DNA of 64,000 nt, from contig NC_081180.1 of assembly GCF_029867415.1 (NCBI RefSeq), forward strand, positions 234,895,761-234,959,760, written 5' to 3'. The position numbers and the translations under genes are program-made. The DNA is from Vicia villosa. Taxonomy: Eukaryota > Streptophyta > Magnoliopsida > Fabales > Fabaceae. Positions 57,957 to 64,000 of this stretch are shown here, piece after piece. The notes under the pieces are model-generated. The model had not been told where the DNA came from. It made no database searches and saw nothing but the letters and a program-made list of their open reading frames with translations. Numbering within the stretch: position 1 is the first letter of the stretch; each line of letters opens with the position of its first letter.

Positions 57957-58430
57957 CACTACAACAAGGAAGCCCTACAAGAGCGCTTTTTTTGGGCTTT
58001 AAGAGCGCTTAAAAGCGCTGTTAAAGGCTGCGCTGGCGTAGCCTACAAAAGCGCTTCTAAAAGCGCTCTGGTAGGCCCCCCCTATAAGAGCGCTTTTCTG
58101 GAAAAAGCGCTCTCGTAGGTCCCCCTATAAGAGCGTTTTCCTGGAAAAAACGCTCTCGTAGGCCCCCCTTTAAGAGCGCTTTTTCCAGAAAAGCGCTCTT
58201 ATAGCCCCCCCTGTGAGAGTTAAAAAAAAAAAAAAACAACATACGAAAGCGCTTTTGGAAAAGCGCTCTTATAGGGTGGCCTTTAAGAGCGCTTTTTTAG
58301 GAAAAAGCGCTCTTAAAGCCCACCCTATAAGAGCGCTTTTACAGAAGCGCTTTCGTATGTTGCGTTTTTTTTTTAATTCTTTTTTATTAATCTTTGGCAG
58401 CGCTTTTACTAAGAAGCGCTTTAGTAGGTT
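57957..58430. repeat. CACTA terminal and subterminal repeats
   Basis: At least 15 copies of AAGAGCGCTTTT or its complement in both orientations, often paired as AAGAGCGCTTTTCC-n-GAAAAAGCGCTCTT hairpins, separated by CCCCCCTATAAG or GTAGGCCCC spacers. CACTA subterminal repeats of this kind bind the element's accessory transposition protein. That role is by analogy. Confidence 0.9.
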
Positions 58431-58473
58431 TGTGAGGTTTTTTAATGTGCAGCCTGTAATTTAATCCTCCCAG

Positions 58474-58546
58474 TCGACCTGTAATATTTTCGACCTGTAA
58501 TATTTTCGACCTGTAATTTATTTTTGACCTGTAATTTATTTTCGAC
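58474..58546. repeat. CGACCTGTAATATTTT short tandem repeat
   Basis: Four to five units of about 17-22 bp (CGACCTGTAAT plus T-rich filler) in the 3' flank of the CACTA gene. Confidence 0.85.
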
Positions 58547-58670
58547 GATATTATTTCAGCCATCAGTAAGACAATATATATACCAAAATAATATCCAAAA
58601 TTATATATATACATCATATATTACAACATCAATAATGTTATATAAAATTGTAAGTAAATCGACACAAATC

Positions 58671-61600
58671 CTACATGAAAAAGTGCTTAATATAAAAATG
58701 ACTCAAATCCTCTTTTATTTCTTCCAACTTAAGTTTCGGGTATGTAGCGGCACGGAATTCGTCAAGGTACTACAAAACAAACAAAAAATATGAATGATAC
58801 ATTTAGTTAAATGTAATAAGTTATATGAAATTATCTTAAGTTATAAATTCATACCGTGAGCGGAATCTCTAATTGATTTGCCTGAAGGATTTCTTTTATA
58901 TACCTCAATACAAAGTATCCGCAATCGTAACTGTTTCGCTGTTGCGGACACTACATAGAAAAACAAATAAGATTCTATAGTTGTGCATTATTTTATCAAG
59001 TAGCATAAATATATTATAAGCAACATTGTGAAAAATAATGTACCTGCACTTGGATCCAAGTAATGTTGCTAGATTTAGTTCGGGATACCTGTGCGTCCCG
59101 TTGACTTCGGAACACTTGTATTGATCTAATTAACAAATATATAAAAGCATATGTTTAGATCAATCCCACAAATAAGTAAATATATATATAAATATACACG
59201 AATATATATTTAGAACGATCCCACTTACAAATCAACGATGTCCTTCATGGCCTGATAATTGGTCCATTCACCGTTTACCGAATTCAGATAATACACGACT
59301 TCCCTTATAGGGTTGATAGCAAGCAGCAACCAGTGTGCTCTATAAATAAAAACAATAGGTTATATGAAAATTTTGCTATACACAAAAGAAACAGAGATTA
59401 GATGAACAAAGAATGAGAAACTAACCCTACTGGTCGGGTATTATACGCCCAAAGATGCAGACATTCTGTGTTGCCGGTGGACATGAATCTATCGACTAAT
59501 CGCTGTCTAACTGATTCCCGTTCCGAAGCAATTGCCATTCCGCTGCAGTGGGCGGAAGACACGAAACGGAATCTGTTAGACAACGGAGTCCCGCGCAACA
59601 CTCTGTCATACAACAACCTTAAATAAAAACATAATAAACATTAGATTATTTTCATTGAAATGTGTAAATAAATTATATTGTGAGACTAATTAAATAATAT
59701 ATCGGATGAGGGAATATTACCGGATGTATGAGTGCATGTTATTGACGCCTAGTTGATCATGCTTAAAAATCTCCTCCAAGTCATCAAGTTCAATAAGTGA
59801 CTTGAATTCAATACCGAAGACACTCTCATCCATAACGATTTCACGTAAAGCACCGTCCTTCAAATCGGACATATCAACCATTGTTGCGAGCGTCGACCGG
59901 TACCGAGGCACAAAAGCACCGCCTTTTTTTCCCGCTGGCTTCGGAGGACCAGTGGGTGGTACGGTACGAACATGCTGCGTCACTTGTTGTGACTCCCGAG
60001 CGGATGCCTAAAAATCATATAAGTTAGGTAAAATATAAAATCATGCAGATTTAGATTCAGATTAATTATTAACACTTTAAATGTACCACTTTTAGTGATG
60101 CAACAGACTCCTCCTCCTGTAAAATCCCTTTACCCTTATTTGCGGGTTTTATAGGAGCAATCTAAAATTAAAATGTAAAAAATAGTTAATAAACGGTTTA
60201 GAATTGACATTCGAAAACTAAATGATTTCTTAATCGTTTTCAATATACCTCATCACTAATGACAATGAGCTCCGAGGGCCATGCAACAAATGATCCTATT
60301 GCATCTCGCAGCAATGTCGTCTCTGAGACCATGTCAGGTACCGGTAGCATCGCATCATGATCTACTACAACATCCACCGATACTTTCAGGTGTCCATCCG
60401 GGAGCGGTCTATGGTGAAGTAAATCTCCCACAGTGTTGTGCACTTTTCCCTTGCCAACTAGGCGATAACACGGTGCCGATAAGAATAGTTGGCAAGAAGA
60501 AATGCCCTAAACCAATAGTAAATATAAAGTCATTATCGTTAACAAAATAGAACAATTTGTAACGAAATAGAACAATTTGTAAGAAATACCTCGGGAAATT
60601 TTCTTTGACCGTTGAAACTAGCTTTATCACTAGTTTCTCTCACCGATGCAGTATTGCACTTTTCTCTCATATACAAATCTTTATCTCTTTGCAATGCAGA
60701 GACTTGTGCTTGCAATTCCGCCAACTTTTGCAACACTTCTTCATTTGAAGGATTTCTTCTCCTAGGATTCTTGTAATAAGAGGTTGGAGTCACACCATGA
60801 CCCTTACCCCTCACCCGACCGGGATACTCAGGAGCATGTAGGGCTCTACTAAGTACGCTCCTATCATCATGATCCTCACCGGTGGACACCGATTGCGACA
60901 AGGTCTCCTGTAATTCATTTATATTTCAATAATTATTAGTGAAGATAAAAAATCATTTATATATTAAAAAACATTTGATTTAAATAAAGACACAATATTA
61001 TACTTACACATTCAGTATACACTCTCTGAACTTCGGGATCGACGGCTTGATTCTTGCCCACCCGAGCTTCTCTCCACAACACATGTACAGGAAGTGAGGT
61101 TTCCTCACTTTTAGACTCCTCTAACTATGCATTGACACAAATCGCAAAATCGTCAAATAAAACACATTTAGACAATTAATTAAAACGCATTTCTATTTAC
61201 TTACAATTTTATCCTCCAAGCGTGCATATCCCATACGCCCTTTTTTGTATGGATATGCGGGTTTTGATGCTCTCGCGCTATTTGTGACACTCCTTTTCCG
61301 AAAAGCTTCATCTCTTTGATTTACAAACTTAACCCAATCTTCTTCATCAATGAAGGTCTTATACTTTAGTGGTCTTCCCGGCGCCTCTTCAAGAAAGTTT
61401 CCATCTTTATCCTTAAGATAGTTATTTGTCAAAAAAGCTTTCCACCCTCTATATCTTTTTCCGGCCAAACTAAGCATGTACCGTTTACGCTCATCTGGTA
61501 TGTCAAAGGTCCTCTGCAAAAAAACATACGCATAGTGTGTTAGTATAAGTAATGTAAACAATATAATAACAACAACCATATATGGTATATACCTGAAGCT

Positions 61601-61925
61601 CTTCCCAAATCGCCCTTTTTTTATCATCCAAGTCGTCACTCTTCATATTCCATTTAGCTATGGAGATTGGAATATGCATACGAACAAGTGTACCAATGTA
61701 ACTTGTCAACTTTGCAGAATTAGGACCAATTGGTTGGTTTTCAGAATTCCATTCCAAAGGGTATACTAATCCTTGGTCTCTATGTCGTATGATTCCCTTC
61801 ATAATCGTGATGCCTCGTGCAACTTCTTTTGCTTCAGTATCAGGTGGAGCATTTGTATCCGGAGCATCTCTTTCTTGTGAGTTTTCTTGTGAGTTTGCAG
61901 GTGGAGCATCTTTATCTGAAGCCAT
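58671..61925 (-). CDS. CACTA accessory transposase (Transposase_24) fused to a Ulp1/C48 cysteine protease domain, 12 exons
   Basis: Exons on the minus strand: 61925-61593, 61513-61205, 61124-61008, 60907-60590, 60506-60249, 60161-60087, 60007-59721, 59617-59426, 59339-59229, 59125-59044, 58950-58855, 58769-58671. All introns have GT-AG ends, all phases agree and the total is 2277 bases, 758 codons plus TAG. Residues about 40-360 match the plant En/Spm accessory protein family (GITIMKGIIRHR, KRAIWEELQ, VLWREARVG, then a coiled coil EVLQKLAELQAQVSALQRDKD). Residues 620-758 form a Ulp1-type SUMO-protease-like domain: His632 in AHWLLLAI, Asn649 in YYLNS where Asp is usual, Gln698 and Cys704 in QQRNSYDCGYFV. 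The start MASDKDAPP follows a possible 5' UTR acceptor (GATACAG). A role in binding subterminal repeats is by family analogy. Protease activity is not proven. Confidence 0.87.
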
Positions 61926-62462
61926 TGAACCTGTATCAAACAAAGTAAAGCACATTAGTACACTATTAATAAGCTTACAATCTATACAAGTCAAACCATG
62001 CATGAACAAGTGTATCGGAAACGAAATCGGTACAAATCAAAATGAGCGTCAAAAAAGAAAGTTGTCGGAATTGAACGAAATTTACATGGCTATGGTAAAA
62101 CGTCCCCACGGACTCAAAAATAAAGTCGGTTTTCCAAAATTCAGACCCTAAGCCCGACTTTTGATTACGGGCAGAAGCAAAACCGATAAAAAAACAGTCC
62201 CGAAATGTAAAGATAAGTGCATGAGCAGCTCCGGAATCGTCAAAATAGTATATTTACATGTAAAGAAGTCGACAAACGGATACATGGTTCAAAACAAATT
62301 AGTCGGTAGAAATTGAATAAAATAATCGGTACAAATTGAATAAAATAATCGGTACAAATTGAATAAAATAATCGGTACAAATTGAATAAAACAAATTGAA
62401 TAAGTACTATACTATTGAATAAAACAATCGGTACAAAGTGAATAAAATTATTACCTTTATCA
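61926..62462. other. Spacer between the two CACTA genes
   Basis: Carries the likely 5' UTR of the downstream gene and a tandem repeat near the transposase end. No additional coding exon is recognised. Confidence 0.6.
62300..62448. repeat. ATCGGTACAAATTGAATAAAATA tandem repeat (23 bp)
   Basis: About five units, the outer ones diverged, just downstream of the TNP2 stop codon. Confidence 0.88.
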
Positions 62463-64000
62463 CTAACGTCTCTTTCTTTTCTTGGTAGGATTGTGTTCAA
62501 CGCGTCTCTTAACAACGCGGACGGTTGGATTAATCCAAATACCCTCATTATGATCATTTCTAGTACAAGATTCATTCTCATTTTGATCGCTTCTTGTACA
62601 AGAATCAATGCCAACACCAATATCACCTTGATCTTCAATGTTTTCATCAACTATTTTGTTAGATAAAAGCACTATAGACCATTTCGTACTTGAAGGATCA
62701 TTGACATAGAACACTTGTTTAGCTTGAGAGGCTAGAATGAAAGGCTCATCTTTGTACCCTATCCTATTGAGATCCACTTGCAAAAATCCTGACTTATCCA
62801 TTCGTATGCCACTATTATTTTCAACCCACTTGCAACCAAATACAGGAATCTGAAACTTCGCGTAATCAAACACCAAAATGCGCTCGATAACCCCAAAATA
62901 TGACAAATTTGCAAATTTCGGATTTAAGTCATTCGCACTTGATATGTGCATTGCTTCAGCTACCAAGGTAACACCACTATTTTGCATAGTACTTTTATCA
63001 TCCTGTTCTTTGGTATAAAATGTGTATCCATTAATTGCGTATGCGCTATAAGAAAGCACAATTACAGTTGGACCATAGGCTAAGCATCTCAACCTTTCTG
63101 TTACTGAAGCAGGATCTGAACGATACTTTGAATAAATATGATCCCTAAACCACGGTATGAAACTTCGATTGTGCTCTCGTACTATCCAGTTCTCATTTCT
63201 ATTTGGATTTAAATCTCGGAGAACAATCTTGTGCATTTCAACATACGGCTCAACCTCAATCTCATTGTTCAGAACATACAAGTGCGCTTGATCCCGTTCG
63301 ACCATTGATACTGTCACAACTTTATTTCCAATTAGCCTTTTTCCTTCTTTTTTTTCGACAATATGAGATTTAGGGAGTCCAATAGATTGAACATTTGACA
63401 GATATTCAGTACAAAACTCAACCGCTTCTTCAACAACGTATCGTTCGGCAATACAGCCCTCCGGTCGACTTCTGTTTTTCACATACCCTTTTAATATTTT
63501 CATATAACGTTCAGCAGGGTACATCCATCTCATATAAGCTGGTCCGCACAATTGTGTCTCTTTCACAAGATGCACGACTAGATGAACCATTATGTCAAAA
63601 AACGAGGGAGGAAAATACATTTCAAGATCACATAAAGTAACAACTATCTCTTTTTGCAATGTTGGTAAGATCGCGGGATCGACCACCTTACTGCAAATTG
63701 ACCTGAAGAAGAAACACAGCTTAGTTATTGCGCTTCTTACTTTTTCTGGAAGAATAGAACGTATACCTATTGGTAAAAAATGTTCCATTATAACATGACA
63801 ATCATGCGTCTTCAAACTCTTTAACTTGAGGTCTTTCATGGACACAAGTCTTCTAATATCTGAAGAGTAGCCTTCTGGAACTTTAACTTCACTGAGAAAC
63901 TTACACAATGTTTTCTTCTCCTTTCTAGATAGAGTGTAAACAGCAGGTGGCAGATATGTTCGTCTTCCTTTCGTCACGGGTCCCAATTCAGTTCTCATTC
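62463..64000 (-). CDS. CACTA TNP2-type transposase, C-terminal part
   Basis: The frame is open from the window edge to a TAG at 62463-62465 (more than 510 codons). Visible in order: GRRTYLPPAVYTLSRKEKK and the KSLKTHDCHVIMEHFLPIGIR block of the TNP2/DUF4218 region, MYFPPSFFDIMVHLVVHLVKE, CGPAYMRWMYPAERYMKILKGY, NRSRPEGCIAERYVVEEAVEFC, then the DUF4216-like end (LVFDYAKFQIPVFGCKW, then FYVNDPSSTKWSIVL) and a basic tail NPTKKRKRR that could serve as a nuclear signal. TNP2 is the catalytic transposase that cuts and inserts the CACTA element. No stop or frameshift is seen in this part. The N-terminus lies to the right of the window. Confidence 0.93.
   Translation of the reverse strand, partial: MRTELGPVTKGRRTYLPPAVYTLSRKEKKTLCKFLSEVKVPEGYSSDIRRLVSMKDLKLKSLKTHDCHVIMEHFLPIGIRSILPEKVRSAITKLCFFFRSICSKVVDPAILPTLQKEIVVTLCDLEMYFPPSFFDIMVHLVVHLVKETQLCGPAYMRWMYPAERYMKILKGYVKNRSRPEGCIAERYVVEEAVEFCTEYLSNVQSIGLPKSHIVEKKEGKRLIGNKVVTVSMVERDQAHLYVLNNEIEVEPYVEMHKIVLRDLNPNRNENWIVREHNRSFIPWFRDHIYSKYRSDPASVTERLRCLAYGPTVIVLSYSAYAINGYTFYTKEQDDKSTMQNSGVTLVAEAMHISSANDLNPKFANLSYFGVIERILVFDYAKFQIPVFGCKWVENNSGIRMDKSGFLQVDLNRIGYKDEPFILASQAKQVFYVNDPSSTKWSIVLLSNKIVDENIEDQGDIGVGIDSCTRSDQNENESCTRNDHNEGIWINPTVRVVKRRVEHNPTKKRKRR

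Larger units (their letters stand above)
57957..64000 (-). mobile_element. CACTA (En/Spm) DNA transposon, 3' end and most of both genes
   Basis: The terminus CACTACAACAAGGAAGC at 57957 is followed by about 450 bp of subterminal AGCGCTTTT repeats. A transposase/Ulp1-type gene (58671-61925) and a TNP2 transposase (62463 to beyond 64000) are both on the minus strand. It sits inside the integrase remnant of an Ale-type copia; the preceding triplet TAG (57954-57956) would be its 3-bp target duplication. The other terminus is outside the window. Confidence 0.92.

Noticed and set aside
62240..62650. 136-codon minus-strand frame overlapping the TNP2 end
   Set aside because: It is the shadow frame of TNP2 and of the 23-bp tandem repeat downstream.

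Overview
The window is nuclear plant DNA, almost certainly from a legume with a large, repeat-rich genome. The Fabeae (pea, vetch, lentil group) are the best guess. The evidence is an Ogre-type Ty3/gypsy element with 4-kb LTRs, a dual RNase H and the diagnostic Ogre intron, SIRE/Maximus-type Ty1/copia with an env-like ORF, CACTA elements, Stowaway and other MITEs, and GT-AG introns throughout. Nearly everything is transposable elements nested in one another. One host-type gene is seen, a small two-exon TIR-domain gene at 47.2-48.0 kb.

Layout. 1-5447: 3' part of a Tat/Ogre-lineage gypsy element on + (frameshifted integrase, a tandem hairpin array in the 3' UTR, a 2.9-kb 3' LTR), inserted into the env-like ORF of a SIRE-type copia on -. 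5448-29964: that copia element (env-like, RNase H, RT, INT, PR, gag, then its 5' LTR), riddled with nonsense codons and split inside gag by a 17.3-kb Ogre derivative (11511-28855, target duplication AAGGC). The Ogre copy has kept PR, RT, RNase H and INT but appears to have lost ORF1 and gag. 30.36-31.96 kb: decayed CACTA TNP2 transposase. 32.3-46.2 kb: a pol-less copia-type element on - (gag plus an env-like or 'plant transposon protein' ORF), itself split by a 5.5-kb copia element on + (35554-41039, target duplication GGTAC) and by a Stowaway MITE (42198-42343). 46.34-46.67 kb: a 330-bp repeat between perfect 18-bp direct repeats.

The right third holds the TIR gene, a 239-bp MITE inserted in a (TA)n tract, a decayed gypsy gag/protease region (about 49-53.9 kb), a 5'-truncated LINE tail (54.4-54.7 kb), and a decayed Ale-type copia (55.3-57.96 kb). 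The Ale copy is interrupted in its integrase by a CACTA element that starts at 57957 and runs off the window. The CACTA carries two genes on -, read from the right edge leftward: a TNP2-type transposase (62463 to beyond 64000) and a 12-exon gene (61925 down to 58671) whose exons join in phase into a 758-codon frame fusing a Transposase_24 region to a Ulp1/C48-type cysteine protease domain.

Inferred order of events: the SIRE-type copia and the pol-less copia are older hosts. The Tat/Ogre elements, the 35.5-kb copia and the MITEs came later; LTR pairs differ by roughly 2-3% where compared by eye. The CACTA at the right edge looks best preserved. The strongest points for follow-up are the hairpin repeats with compensatory stem changes (1798-2354), the in-frame Ogre intron (18031-18281), the intact CACTA transposase/Ulp1 gene with an Asn at the usual Asp position, and the 18-bp duplication around 46339-46668. 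Nothing here proves an entirely new system.
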